Shown in pieces: positions 1-8,587 of a DNA stretch of 36,087 nucleotides; position 1 is the stretch's first letter, and each line of letters opens with the position of its first letter. Source of the stretch: Chalciporus piperatus (lineage: Eukaryota > Basidiomycota > Agaricomycetes > Boletales > Boletaceae); NCBI GenBank assembly GCA_038093975.1, contig JBBPTG010000242.1, positions 1 through 36,087 on the forward strand, written 5' to 3'. The notes beneath the pieces are model-generated. The model made no database searches and was not told the origin of the DNA. It saw only the letters and a list, made by a program, of their open reading frames with translations. The position numbers were made by a program, and so were the translations under genes.

Positions 1-390
1 GACCGACGCTGGTCTGTCGAAGTCTCCGAGTATCCCGTCGAATAGCAGCCCCTGGGCGTATGCTATCGGCGTGTCATGGTAAGTTGCGTATCCGCCTTCT
101 GAGTTCTTTCCAAAGTAGAATTGCTCTGGCTCTAATGCCGTGAGCGCCCTTAGCGTCCTGCTAAAGGGTGAGAGGAGTCTAGCGGGTTCTTCTTCACCCA
201 CTGGGATCCGTGCGACTGCAGCGGCCTCCGGCTCTGTCTCAACTATGGTCGGGATCGCGGTGACCCGTCCGTGCCTAGCTACTACTGAGGCTACGTAAGG
301 ATGATCTAGGTTCTCGGCTTGCGAGTACCTCCCGGACCGGAAAGGGAGAAGAGTGGCGTGAAAAGTTGGGAAGTACACTACGAGGTCACG
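1..390 (-). CDS. Partial gag-like ORF at left edge
   Basis: The minus strand is open for 130 codons from a stop at 391-393 to the window edge and contains no ATG, so the true start must lie across an intron or outside this frame. The peptide includes AENLDHPYVASVV and a tail with YHDTPIAYAQGLLFDG. I do not recognise a named domain. It follows, about 100 bp downstream, a minus-strand LTR (492-1007), which is where the gag of an LTR retrotransposon would sit. Function as Gag is inferred from position only. The plus strand is closed in all frames here, which supports the minus strand as coding. Confidence 0.35.
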
Positions 391-491
391 TTAACGTAGG
401 TACTTGAGTGAGAGATGGTCCACGCACTTGCGACGCGATGAAGCGGTGGAGAACGATAGCGTAGAGGTGATAGAATGGAGCTTAGTTCAAG

Positions 492-1007
492 TGAAACGAC
501 CCAAAACTCGTATTGAGATCAGGTCTACACTATCGCCAAGTGAAGCGGTTTAGAAGAAGAGAATGGAGAACAAACTGAGATAGGACGGTTGAGTCTTGGG
601 GAAAGACCAATGAACTAAGCTGGGGTTACCAGCAGTTCCTTGGGGTTTATATACTATCCTATGCATTTGTACATGTTTGTATGTACTATAACTAAATAAG
701 GAGTAACCCTGAACCCATGAGAATAGAAGCGAGATAAGGAGGCTGTGAGGCATAGCCGAGATAGCGGAAATGAAGTACATGAGGTGAAGGCTGTGGCATA
801 GCCATGCGCAGCACGGAGATTAACTGTCAAGGTAAGGCAGTGCATGAGAATGAATATAACCATAAGGGGTGACCGTGCGAAGAGTGAAAGTGAATGAGCA
901 CGTGTCTGAAAGATAAGATGAGAGAGATTAGATAAGATTGAATGGAACGAAATGTTGAAGTCCGAAAAGTGTCTGTGAAGGTGAGAGAACCGTAATGAAC
1001 CGTAACA
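492..1007 (-). repeat. 5' LTR of a minus-strand LTR retrotransposon
   Basis: Read on the minus strand the segment starts TGTTACGG and ends GGGTCGTTTCA, so it has TG...CA ends. A TATA-like TATATAAAC lies at 653-647 with a pyrimidine-rich stretch after it. A plus-strand segment at 1164-1640 has the same start (TGTTACG), the same TATA context and the same end (GTCGTTTCA), so the two are related LTRs in opposite orientation. The rest of this element lies beyond the left edge, so the second LTR and the target-site duplication cannot be checked. Confidence 0.5.
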
Positions 1008-1163
1008 AAGACGATGGTAACCCATTCGAACCACCAGCTACCTGGGTGAACAATAACCTTCAGGTCGCTGCTGCTCCACCAGCAAATGGAGTACCGTGGA
1101 TGAATCAAGCACCACTCGTAGAAACCTGATCGTCTAGGAATACGATCCATAGAGAGGGGGTAG
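1007..1163 (+). mobile_element. 3' internal end of plus-strand LTR element, with polypurine tract
   Basis: This short stretch lies between the two opposed LTRs. It is open on the plus strand from 1007 to a TGA at 1127-1129 (peptide includes NPFEPPATWVNNN), and then has a purine run, agagaggggg, at 1151-1160 just before the TG of the following LTR. A polypurine tract directly before a 3' LTR is the usual plus-strand priming site of LTR retrotransposons. The upstream part of the element appears to be cut off by the minus-strand element whose LTR ends at 1007. Confidence 0.4.
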
Positions 1164-1640
1164 TGTTACGAACGCTCCATTTCCTTATCCTAATCATGCC
1201 TACATCCCATTACGCTTACTAGGTTTCTCTTCGTTTCTTGGACTTAGTCGTTTCACTTTCTCTTCTGTTATCTTATCTTATCGCATCACGTGACTTACTT
1301 ACATAAGCTAGGTCTAGACCTTCGCTTACTAACTGATGACTCACCGATCACTCGTCAGCATCAGTCAGCATTACTCATCATATGACTCACGCTTACTCAT
1401 TCCGCAGTAGAGCTAGTTACGCCATTGGCTAGTAGTCAGTATGAGTCATACCCAGTCACCTACGATAAGGTTTAACCACAACATGTACAAACATTGACAA
1501 TAGTATATAAACCCGGGTCGACAAGCACTGGACTCCCTAGTCTTGTTCTCCTGGAGTTTCCTCATCGAACCTCAGCCAAGTACATCGGCTCGCTATTGTT
1601 TAGTGTGAGTCTTAGCTCTTAGTTGAGTTGAGTCGTTTCA
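1164..1640 (+). repeat. 3' LTR of a plus-strand LTR retrotransposon
   Basis: The 477 bp segment starts TGTTACGAACG after a polypurine tract and ends GAGTCGTTTCA. A TATA box, tatataa, is at 1504-1510, followed by a likely transcription start region. It contains many loosely repeated GACTCA/GTCAGCAT words. The right end interrupts the gag reading frame of a minus-strand Ngaro-like fragment: the last residues of that ORF (GETTQLN) are encoded by LTR bases. No second LTR is in the window. Confidence 0.5.
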
Positions 1641-2056
1641 CCAGCGACAGCGGAGGAAGGGCCAGCACCTGGGGTTGGAACTGGGCCTTTAGAGCGCGTG
1701 CTATGGTTGCTAGAACCGGCGGCAGGGCTACGGGCATTCTGACGAGGTTTCTTGGCCGGCGGGTGTGAGGTAGTGGAGGGTGGGTTCGGGACAGAACCAG
1801 GAATGGGAGACGAGGGTTGGCGAGCACGGCGAGCGCCGACCTGGGGGAACTGCAAGAGTGTCGCGCCAGCTTCCTGGAGCAAGTTCTCGAGAGTTTCAAC
1901 GTCGAGGGGGGATGGCGTGATCCCGCCGGACTCCGACCCAGAGTCGTCTTCGAGAGTGGGGCTCAAACGAGTGCCCGCCGAGGGCGCAAACTGGGTAGAC
2001 TGCGACTGAACAGCCTTAGAGGAAGGTAGAGAAGACATTTTATGAGACGAAGACAT
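1641..2056 (-). pseudogene. N-terminal gag fragment of a Ngaro-like element (Ngaro-3)
   Basis: The minus-strand ORF starts MSSSHKM at 2056 and runs to 1641, where an LTR cuts it; the nominal stop at 1619 lies inside the LTR. It shares the motif pattern LLQxPQVGxRRxRQPSxP and a following PPAK(K/R)xRQ with the Gag N-terminus of Ngaro-1 (start 2905), as well as an acidic lead-in. It is therefore a truncated copy of a related Gag. Everything downstream (zinc knuckle, RT, recombinase) is missing here. The structural role in particle formation is known of Gag proteins generally, not shown by the sequence. Confidence 0.65.
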
Positions 2057-2176
2057 TTATGAGACGACACGTGGATATGGTGAGGTGGATGATGAAGGAG
2101 ATAGATAGAGAAGGAGGAAAGAGGCAAGGACGGATGATGAACTAGGTGGCCGGAAATCTCGAAGAGCCGACTCGTC

Positions 2177-2223
2177 ACGAGTCTCGGATCTGTCCGAGCT
2201 CGTACCTCGCCCTCAGATCCTCA
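2177..2223 (-). repeat. Left terminal (A-type) repeat of Ngaro-3 fragment
   Basis: This 47 bp stretch is the reverse complement of 2726-2772 with about two mismatches. In each case it lies upstream of a related gag gene, so both are taken as the 5' A repeats of two related elements lying head to head. It contains the same hairpin-forming CTCGG...CCGAG core as its partner. Confidence 0.55.
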
Positions 2224-2725
2224 AAAATTTCGGACCTCTTTCCCACGCTTCTGGTATGTTCAATTCACTTCCCCCTACTTCAATTCCTCCTGGACAAATT
2301 CAAGAAGGCGAGGGGGAATAGATTTACATGTACAAAGGAACCCTGGATAGTCACCCTGTGCACATATGTCATATGTCATTTTCTATCAACCCATCTTTGA
2401 AAAGGTGAAAAAAGCGTCCTGAGAGAGTTCAAAGGACCCTGGCAAGGGCAAAAGTTGATAGAAACCAAGGGTATAGCATACACAAGGACCTACATACATT
2501 GCTGGGCAAGCATAGCCATCAACAAAGCTTCCCAGGGCCAAAAAGGTGGTCAGGAGGAGAATGTGTCATAGCTTCATCAGGTTTGATTCCAGCCACTCAG
2601 GCTTTTGGTATGTTATGGAACCATATAAATACTCTTTGGGTATGTACTTTACAAGCCTACATATATTATATGTCAAAAAAGCGGTTATGTTTTCGCTTTT
2701 CTCCCCTATTTTGATCTATCCTTTA
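2224..2725. other. Spacer between two head-to-head Ngaro-like elements
   Basis: This AT-richer 502 bp stretch has no convincing ORF in either strand. It contains purine runs and the word AAAAAAGCG twice (near 2410 and 2677), but no structure I can name. It is presumably old flanking DNA or a decayed element. Confidence 0.4.
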
Positions 2726-2774
2726 TGAGGATCTGAGGGCGAGGCACGAGCTCGGACAGAGCCGAGACTCGTGC
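2726..2774 (+). repeat. A-type terminal repeat of Ngaro-1 with terminal hairpin
   Basis: The segment is an inverted copy of 2177-2223. Positions 2744-2755 and 2762-2774 can pair (GCACGAG with CTCGTGC, CTCGG with CCGAG, one bulged A), giving a strong stem with a six-base loop. The GCGAGG(C/T)ACGAGC word recurs in the A repeats of Ngaro-2. Confidence 0.5.
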
Positions 2775-2904
2775 AATGTCGGGTTTCGGATCACTCCGAT
2801 CCCCATATACCTAGATCTCTGTTGATTCGCCTTCTTCTCTATCTCTCTATCATACTCTCCATACTCCACCCTCTATCTCGCGTTTTTATTATCCCGCCAC
2901 TTCC

Positions 2905-4975
2905 ATGCCTTCCTCCTCCATCGCCCGCACTCCCCCGCACCGTTCCAATCACGCTCCGACCCCGGCGGGCACGAAGTTGACCTCCAATGTCGACGACGCC
3001 GAATTCGGTGTTCTTGACGACGACATCACCGGCGAAGCCTTTGATTCGTCTAACATGGAAGCCCTTCTGCTCGAGTCTGGGAGCTCCCTTCTCCAGTCGC
3101 CCCAGGTAGGCTCTCGACGTGTTAGACAGCCCTCACCTCCTGTAGTCGGCGGCCTTTCCGGGCCCCCGATTGCTCCCCCTCCCGCAAAGCGATCTCGCCA
3201 GACCTCCGTTCCTGTTTCCCCGAATGGGAATCGTGAAACTCGCTCCGTGGCCAAAGTCAATCAGAAACTTGCCGACCAGAAGCTCGCCGACCAGAAACTC
3301 GCCGATCAGAAGCTCGCCGCCCAGTTGCTCGCCGACCAGAAACTTGCCGACCAGAAGCTCGCCGCTGCTGCAAGCTTCCTCGCCAGCTCAACTTCTCCTG
3401 CAACGTTGGTCAATTCGCAGATTTCTCCTCCATTGTCAGCCGTGTCGCCAAAGAAGTCAACGGGTTCTCCCAAGAAGACATCCGCTGCCAACAAAGGTAA
3501 AGCACGGGCCTTCTCGCCCCCCTCTATCACGGTCGCACCCGCGACTCCTGGTTCATCATCCTCATCGAACACCTTATTCGCTCCGACAACTCCTGGTGTT
3601 CCACCCTCCTTTGGTGGCACTCCATACACTCCTGTAACTCCGGGAGCACATTCAACCTCGCATACTCTTTTTGCACCTTCGACTCCTGGAGCATCTGCTC
3701 CTCTCAATGCCTCATTCTCCTCCCCTCTTGCATCTTCCTCCCCTCGTCCTCTTTCGCGTGAGGATCTTCAGTCCGCTGTCTTGTCCCTCCTTGGACTGCC
3801 TGGACTCGCCTCTGGCCTTTTACCACCCTCTTCTTCAGGGTTCTTACCTTCTCGTGAGCATCTGCCATATGCCCCTCCCCTTCTTGCCGCATCTTGGCTC
3901 TTCCTTGCACGTCCTGGCCACTTGTGCTTACCTCGCTTATCTTCTAGTTTCCTCTCCCCGTGATCTCATCTCGGACCCTACTCAATTGTTGGGTCTCGTC
4001 TCGCGCTCGCGTGCACCTCCCCTTTCCGCCCCTCCTTCTTCTGGGTTCTCTCGCCTCATCTCGCCCGACGACCTCATCGACCATCCCCATGTCGTGAGGC
4101 TGCTCCGGGAGGGATGGACATCGCACATCCCCATCCATTGCCTCTCTACCGCCTCCTCTCGCGCTCTCCTACACTTCACTGGCGAGCCGCGAGCGGTACT
4201 AAAGGAAGAGGATGAGTTCTTTATGACCACGGATGCGTATCGCGAAGCAGCGGCGATCTTCCCCCGCCTGATCCGGGCTCACCTGCCGAATCCTAACGCT
4301 GGGGCCATCGCTGACGCATTCCATAAGCATTTCGCGCTCGTGACCTCTTCGCATAATTTCACCAGTAAATTTGACATCTGGCGCACCTACTGCATCCAGT
4401 TACGGAAGATGTACCACCAGAACTCCAGCGTGTTCAACCCGGGCGACTTCCACTTGGAACTCTGGAACTTCTGCGCCTCGCAGCTTAAGGAGAAGAAGGA
4501 TTCCTCCCTCGAGGCACGCTTGCTACTTCTCGAGTCGCGTGAGTCGCGCAGTTCCTTTCGGAACTCCTACACCTCTGGCGGCGCGTCGTCCAGTCTCGGC
4601 AGCTCGAGCAGCTTATCAGGCTTCTCGAGTAGCTCGTCCCTGCGCTCCTCCTCTTCTGCCTCTTCTGCCCCTTCAGCCTCTTCGAGCGGATTTCGAGCTG
4701 CGCCACGCCCTTCTCTCCCCTACTCCGCCGACAGGCACGGGAAGTGCTTTGTCTGCCTTGGTGCCCACCTCACCAAAGAGTGTCCCACCTCCTCCAACGG
4801 TTGGGTCTCTCGCAGCTCCAAGGGCGTCTGGCTCGACGCCCAAGGACGCTCTTACTGCTACAGTTGGAACGGCCTTCGCGGCTGTTCCTCCTCCTCAGCT
4901 GAGTGCAAGCATGCTCACCTCTGCTCCGCGTGTGGATCGGGCGATCATAACGCCCAGTCGCACACTTCCGGCTGA
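2905..4975 (+). CDS. Gag-like protein of Ngaro-1, two exons
   Basis: Exon 1 (2905-3853) begins MPSSSIARTP. A GT-AG intron at 3854-3947 (GTGAGC...CTTCTAG, 94 bp) joins it in frame to exon 2 (3948-4975), giving 658 residues. Without splicing the first frame stops at 3963. Visible parts: an acidic N-terminus with LLQSPQVGSRRVRQPS; a five-residue QKLAD-type tandem repeat (about 3262-3373); Thr-Pro-Gly repeats; an Asp/His-rich middle (SPDDLIDHPHVVRLLREGW); a Ser-rich linker; and a C-terminal Cys/His cluster (CFVCLG, CKHAHLCSACGSGDH) at about residues 582-655, resembling a nucleic-acid-binding zinc knuckle. Gag should package the RNA; this is inferred from the family. The last 600 bp overlap the RT ORF in another frame. 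The intron is predicted, not observed. Confidence 0.65.
3262..3373 (+). repeat. 15 bp tandem repeat inside gag (QKLAD units)
   Basis: About seven in-frame units related to cagaaactcgccgac encode QKLAD-like pentapeptides. The repeat keeps the reading frame, so copy number can vary without breaking Gag. Confidence 0.8.
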
Positions 4976-6860
4976 GGTCTTTCCAATCGTGACCCCTCTC
5001 ATCCCAGATAAGTGGGAGGAGATGCTCCGTGCCTGTGGGGACACGGTTTGGTCGCGTTTCTCTGACATCCCCGACGGTCTTCGTTTCGGTTTTCGCCTTG
5101 GAGTCTCTTCAATCATCTCTTCCTCCTTTATGCCTCCCAATCACAAATCTGCCATAGAAAATTCAGCTTTCATTTCTGCCCAGATCGAGAAGGAACTCGA
5201 AGCTGGTTGCTACTCTTCTCCTTTCGATCCGGCCTCGTTTGAGTCCTTATTCGGTCCTTTTCGTACTTCCCCCCTCGGCGTCGTTTTTCACTCTCTCACT
5301 GGCAAGCCCCGCCTGATTCAGGACCACTCTTTCCCTTGTGATCATCCCCTCATTCATTCCATCAATTCCGAGATCGACACTTCTTCTTTCCATTGCGACT
5401 GGGGCTCGTTCTCAGACTGTTTTCTTCTTGTCGCTCGAGCACCCGCTGGCGCTCAGGCCGCTGTTTTTGATGTTGACGCTGCCCATCGTCGCATGCCCGT
5501 AGCTCCCGCCGATCGTTTGCACGTTTGCATTCTGTGGGACGGTAAGATCTACATTGATCACTGTTGCTGTTTCGGGTGCTGCAGCTCCTCCGGCATCTTC
5601 GGGCACTGCACAGATGGTATCGTCTGTATTTACCGCTTCAAGTCCATCCAGGATCTCATTAACTGGGCTGACGACTTCGTGTTTCTGCGCTACCCCATTC
5701 GCTTCATTGATGGTCTACCCGTGGTCGGTCTCTCCCTTCGCTTCCTCCTTTGTCTTCTGACCTTTTCATCTGCCTGCTCTGTCCCCTCGCAGTTCCCTTA
5801 TGACGCGTCCCTCATTTGGCAGGTTGCCGAAGAGCTTGGCTGGCCCTGGGCAGTTAAGAAGTTCATCGACTTTGCGCCGTGTTTCCCTTACCTCGGCTTC
5901 CTTTGGGATCTCGACCTTAAGCGTGTCTCTCTGCCTGACGGTAAGCGCTTGAAGTACATGACCCGTCTCGCCTCCTGGTCCAGCGACTCCACCGTCTCCC
6001 ATCACGATTGCGAAGTCTTGATAGGCACCCTCAATCATTGTGCCGTGGTTATCGTCGGTGCGCGTTCGCATCTTCCCGCCCTTTACCGTTTCGCTTCCTC
6101 TTTCACGGGCGCTTCCCCCTTCTCCCGCCGTCGTATCCCAAGAGCCGTCTTGGACGATATCCTCTGGTGGCATGGTCAGTTCTCTCTTCCCTCCTGCGGT
6201 CGTTCCATCTCCCTCGCTCCCGACGTCCACCCTTCACCAATTTTCGTCGACGCCTCCTCGTCTTGGGGTATCGGCTTCGTCTTCGGCGACCGAGTGCTCG
6301 CTTGGCGTCTTGCTCCAGACTGGAAAGGTGACGGTCGCGACATCGGCTGGGCCGAGATGGTCGCGATTGAGCTTGCCCTTCTAGCTGTTGCTGCCTCCGG
6401 TTTTCGACATGCTCACTTCATCCTGCGGTCGGATAATCAGGGAGTCGTAGGTGCCTTATCTGCTGGTTTCTCTCGAAACTCCCAGCAGAACTCGGTACTT
6501 CGACGCATCATCAATGGCTTCCTCGATTTCGGTGTCTGGTTCTCCATCTCATACATCGCGTCGGCTGATAATCCTGCTGACGGTCCCTCCCGCGGCTCTT
6601 TCTCCTCTTCGCTTCGTAACTTCCCTTTCATCCCTCGACTACCGCTGCCTCTTCGTCCATTCTTGTCTGTCCACGCTGTAGGGAACGCATATTCCCTACG
6701 CTTGCAGCCGGCGTTCTACCCCCATTTCCCATTCTCAACACTCCTCGACGTCTTTCCTTCGTTTCCATATATGCTCCAACCTCTTTCGCCGCACATACGG
6801 CTTTCCGTCCCCATCACTTCCCGTTCCCGTCGTTCCGTGGTAAACGGAAACCACGGATAG
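4371..6860 (+). CDS. Reverse transcriptase / RNase H of Ngaro-1
   Basis: The frame is open for 829 codons from an ATG at 4371, but the first 200 codons or so overlap Gag and look like out-of-frame translation; the RT-like part starts about residue 200 (IPDKWEEMLRACG). RT motifs: VFDVDAAHRRMPV, FGCCSSSGIFG, and the catalytic WADD at about residue 431. RNase H motifs follow in order: FVDASSSWGIG (about 625), GWAEM, RSDNQGVVGAL (about 685) and [13 protein letters not shown], giving D, E, D, D. It makes cDNA from element RNA. How it is translated is unclear: Gag exon 2 is in a different frame, so internal initiation, frameshift or a further splice is needed. The frame shows no stops, so it may be intact. 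Confidence 0.85.
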   Translation: MTSGAPTASSYGRCTTRTPACSTRATSTWNSGTSAPRSLRRRRIPPSRHACYFSSRVSRAVPFGTPTPLAARRPVSAARAAYQASRVARPCAPPLLPLLPLQPLRADFELRHALLSPTPPTGTGSALSALVPTSPKSVPPPPTVGSLAAPRASGSTPKDALTATVGTAFAAVPPPQLSASMLTSAPRVDRAIITPSRTLPAEVFPIVTPLIPDKWEEMLRACGDTVWSRFSDIPDGLRFGFRLGVSSIISSSFMPPNHKSAIENSAFISAQIEKELEAGCYSSPFDPASFESLFGPFRTSPLGVVFHSLTGKPRLIQDHSFPCDHPLIHSINSEIDTSSFHCDWGSFSDCFLLVARAPAGAQAAVFDVDAAHRRMPVAPADRLHVCILWDGKIYIDHCCCFGCCSSSGIFGHCTDGIVCIYRFKSIQDLINWADDFVFLRYPIRFIDGLPVVGLSLRFLLCLLTFSSACSVPSQFPYDASLIWQVAEELGWPWAVKKFIDFAPCFPYLGFLWDLDLKRVSLPDGKRLKYMTRLASWSSDSTVSHHDCEVLIGTLNHCAVVIVGARSHLPALYRFASSFTGASPFSRRRIPRAVLDDILWWHGQFSLPSCGRSISLAPDVHPSPIFVDASSSWGIGFVFGDRVLAWRLAPDWKGDGRDIGWAEMVAIELALLAVAASGFRHAHFILRSDNQGVVGALSAGFSRNSQQNSVLRRIINGFLDFGVWFSISYIASADNPADGPSRGSFSSSLRNFPFIPRLPLPLRPFLSVHAVGNAYSLRLQPAFYPHFPFSTLLDVFPSFPYMLQPLSPHIRLSVPITSRSRRSVVNGNHG

Positions 6861-7612
6861 TTTGTTTTGTTCACAGGTATCGTCCTCCGTGTCCCCGGAA
6901 ACCGTTGTCCAGGTATGATATGATTCGCTGGTAAGCTTCCCTTCCATTCCATGTTCTCTAACCTTGCTATGCGTCTTTACTGTTGCACTTTCCTTACTTT
7001 TACTCATCCTTTTCGTCTTGTCATCTATCCTGTCTATACTTAGTCCAGTACTGTCACTTAGCGTTCTGTCGCTATCAGAGTCTCGGGTATGCCCGGACTA
7101 TAAAAGACTGTACTTTGCTTATTTTGAATCGACTTTTCTTTTCTCCACGCAACAACCTCTCTCTCTAAAACTCCGGAACCTTCGTCCACACTTTCCGTCC
7201 GTTCTTACCTTCGTTCCACTAGTCCTAACCGCAGGGAAGTGGTCCGGAACAACCGTCTGTTCGTACGGAACATCATTTTCCGGTTCTTCAACGGTTTGGT
7301 ACGCCGGAAACGAGTCCTTTTGCTTGTCTTCATTCCCTGGAATCCCTTTAGGGTCGAACTTATCGTACCCTTCTTTATCTTTTGCTACTAACCTTCTCGG
7401 GATTTCTATTCCTACAGAGGGTTTAGCTTTCTTACAACGCAATCCCTCGAACTGTCCCTTAGGTTGGGGCGTGTCTCGTTCTTTTTCTCATTTTCTATGT
7501 TGCACCTGTCAGCCATTGTATTTCTCGCAGCATGTCAGCCGCTCTCTTCGTAGAATCATCCTGTATTTTGCCCGTCTCCTGTTAATTCAGCCCTCTTCGT
7601 GTCTACGCCGCT
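6861..7612 (+). other. Spacer between RT and recombinase in Ngaro-1
   Basis: About 750 bp, T-rich on the plus strand. A 218-codon ORF (6964-7620) is hydrophobic low complexity and matches nothing I know; I do not call it a gene. In Ngaro-2 the RT and YR ORFs overlap instead, so this spacer is extra. It contains repeated CCGGAA words, and two short palindromes lie beside it (6678-6699 and 6834-6857). Confidence 0.4.
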
Positions 7613-8587
7613 ATGTCTGATCCTCAGTTGCCCCCGTCTGCCTTGACTCATCCTCTGCTCGAGGCCGCGATCTCAAACGTCATTGCCAACGCTTGGGCGC
7701 CTTCAACTCGCACCCTTTACGACCGTGGCGTCCAGCGCTTCCGCGTCTTCTGTCTCTCACAGGGAACTGGTACTCGTTCGGGGGGTGCCATCCGCAGCGA
7801 CATTAACGGTGTGCGAGCCTGGCACCTCCTGAATGGTGCCCCCTGGCTCGGCAGCCTCCGTCTGCAATACACCTTGTCTGCGGCTGAGCGCTGCACGCCC
7901 CCATCTTCACGCCGCGCTCTTCACCCGCCCGTGGCACAGGAGATGCTCGATATCTTGTGCTCGTCTCTGGATCCTTCTGTGCCCCTGTTTGCCGCTGTAC
8001 GCGCGGTCGCCTGCATTGCCTACTGGAGCCAGTGCCGTCTTGGAGAGCTCCTGCCTGACTCAGTGTCCTCTTTCTCGGCGTCCTGTTTCCCCACCCCTTC
8101 AAGCCTTCATCCTCTCTCCCCTTCCGGTCTCTCTAGAACATGCCACCTTCCTTTTACAAAGGTCGGGAAGGAACGGGGAGAGGAGATCTTCCTGGGAGCG
8201 CAGCGTGGGCCTTCGAACTCCCTGGCGGCCTTGGATCTGCATCTTGCGATTAACTCGCCCCCTTCGACTTCTCACCTGTTCGCATACCTTCATGGCGGTT
8301 CCCTCGTGCCGCTCACTAAGCGCAAGTTCTTGTCCATCTGCAATGGGCTTTGGTCACCTCGGGGTTTCCCTGCTATCTCAGGTCATTGCTTCCGCATCGG
8401 CGGGACGACCGAACTTCTCCTTCGTGGTGTCCCCCCTCATGTGGTGCAGCTGTTGGGACGTTGGCGTTCTGACGCTTTCCTTCGCTACTGGCGGTTCATT
8501 GAGGATATTGCCCCCTCGTACGCTGTGCTGCTCGGTGATCGTGTTGCCGCTTTCCCTTCTCAGACCATTGTCGGCTCCCAGCGTTGA
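7613..8587 (+). CDS. Tyrosine recombinase of Ngaro-1
   Basis: 324 residues. The catalytic set of tyrosine recombinases is visible: Arg in QCRLGELL (about residue 140), HCFR in GHCFRIGG (about 257-260), Trp in GRWRSDAF (about 283) and the nucleophile Tyr in LRYWR (about 291). It would integrate circular cDNA by strand exchange without a long target duplication. Compared with the YR of Ngaro-2, the N-terminal SAM-like DNA-binding part is shorter: the text passes from CLSQGTGT directly to [11 protein letters not shown], where Ngaro-2 has about 25 extra residues. That could be a deletion that weakens DNA binding. It lies about 750 bp after the RT ORF on the same strand. Confidence 0.85.
   Translation: MSDPQLPPSALTHPLLEAAISNVIANAWAPSTRTLYDRGVQRFRVFCLSQGTGTRSGGAIRSDINGVRAWHLLNGAPWLGSLRLQYTLSAAERCTPPSSRRALHPPVAQEMLDILCSSLDPSVPLFAAVRAVACIAYWSQCRLGELLPDSVSSFSASCFPTPSSLHPLSPSGLSRTCHLPFTKVGKERGEEIFLGAQRGPSNSLAALDLHLAINSPPSTSHLFAYLHGGSLVPLTKRKFLSICNGLWSPRGFPAISGHCFRIGGTTELLLRGVPPHVVQLLGRWRSDAFLRYWRFIEDIAPSYAVLLGDRVAAFPSQTIVGSQR

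Noticed and set aside
6964..7620. 218-codon plus ORF between RT and YR of Ngaro-1
   Set aside because: It is hydrophobic, low-complexity text with no motif; T-rich DNA produces such ORFs by chance.
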